Shown piece by piece: positions 63,926-64,000 of a stretch of DNA of 64,000 nucleotides. Source of the DNA: Chamaelirium japonicum (lineage: Eukaryota > Streptophyta > Magnoliopsida > Liliales > Melanthiaceae); assembly GCA_947650365.1 (NCBI GenBank), contig OX393556.1, positions 78,607,579-78,671,578 of the forward strand, written 5' to 3'. The first letter of the stretch is position 1. The number at the start of each line of letters is the position of its first letter. Under the pieces are notes generated by a model that made no database searches, was not told the DNA's origin, and saw nothing but the letters and a program-made list of their open reading frames with translations. Made by a program: the position numbers and the translations under genes.

Positions 63926-64000
63926 AGAAGTTGAGATAGAATTAGACATGTTACAGTGAGTTGTGAGCTGTGAGCTGCCGGTTTAGAAAGTGAGCTGCAG

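Larger units (their letters stand above)
59393..64000 (-). mobile_element. Ty3/gypsy-type element 7, opposite orientation, partial
   Basis: A relative of gypsy 5 read on the minus strand. Its 3' LTR (59393-60090) carries the five 40-bp units, and its purine tract is the complement of GTTACGCCCTCCCAGC at 60091. Then, in reverse order, come the GACCCC…GGGG repeats, the G-rich tract, the 98-bp array and the 200-bp array. Gag and the 5' LTR would lie beyond 64000. Confidence 0.85.

Overview
This window reads as flowering-plant nuclear DNA, perhaps a monocot (weak inference, from composition only). There is no prokaryotic gene organisation. Almost all of it is transposable-element sequence of plant families: Ty1/copia and Ty3/gypsy LTR retrotransposons, a TRIM, a LINE and a CACTA transposon, with long tandem arrays, poly(A)/purine tracts and microsatellites. 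By eye, roughly nine tenths is element-derived. The non-element islands are about 1-1074 and 22013-28153.

Left block (1-22012). A small TRIM element (538-891) is followed by copia element 1 (1075-22007, + strand, TSD CATTC). Its polyprotein is broken by stops and frameshifts. It is split by a 14.6 kb Tat-like Ty3/gypsy element (4253-18844, TSD GAGAG). The two 2,252-bp LTRs of that inner element differ at one position that I could see, so the insertion is very young. It keeps gag and a protease ORF but has no reverse transcriptase or integrase, so it must move in trans. The space where pol would lie holds poly(A) runs, purine tracts and about 150-bp repeats.

Middle island (22013-28153). It holds a 5'-truncated LINE with a 17-bp TSD, a fold-back element with telomere-like degenerate repeats, an apparent 3' end of a host gene with two exons and a clean intron (26537-27011, +), and a promising 51-codon acidic gene on the minus strand with its own TATA box (27424-27579).

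Right block (28154-64000). Copia element 2 (28154-34115, - strand, TSD AGCCC) has intact LTRs but no gag and two stops. Seven bases further on begins copia element 3 (34123 to about 59392, +), heavily decayed and containing a stack of later insertions. Its 3' UTR is split by a minus-strand LTR element with no coding capacity (40207-58867). One LTR of that element is split by a + strand Ty3/gypsy element with only gag remnants and large tandem arrays (44565-56847). Inside one of those arrays sits a 4.5 kb CACTA transposon derivative (47776-52285, TSD GGC). A second, related gypsy element in the opposite orientation (59393 to beyond 64000) lies in the 3' LTR of copia 3, so the two gypsy copies and their arrays form a large inverted pair.

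The clearest mechanistic signals are: parasitic elements that lack their own replication genes but keep cis signals; a stem-loop shared by three separate copia leaders just before gag; and a five-unit 40-bp repeat kept in the U3 of all three gypsy LTRs. I could run no searches, so family names rest on motifs, gene order and terminal structures.
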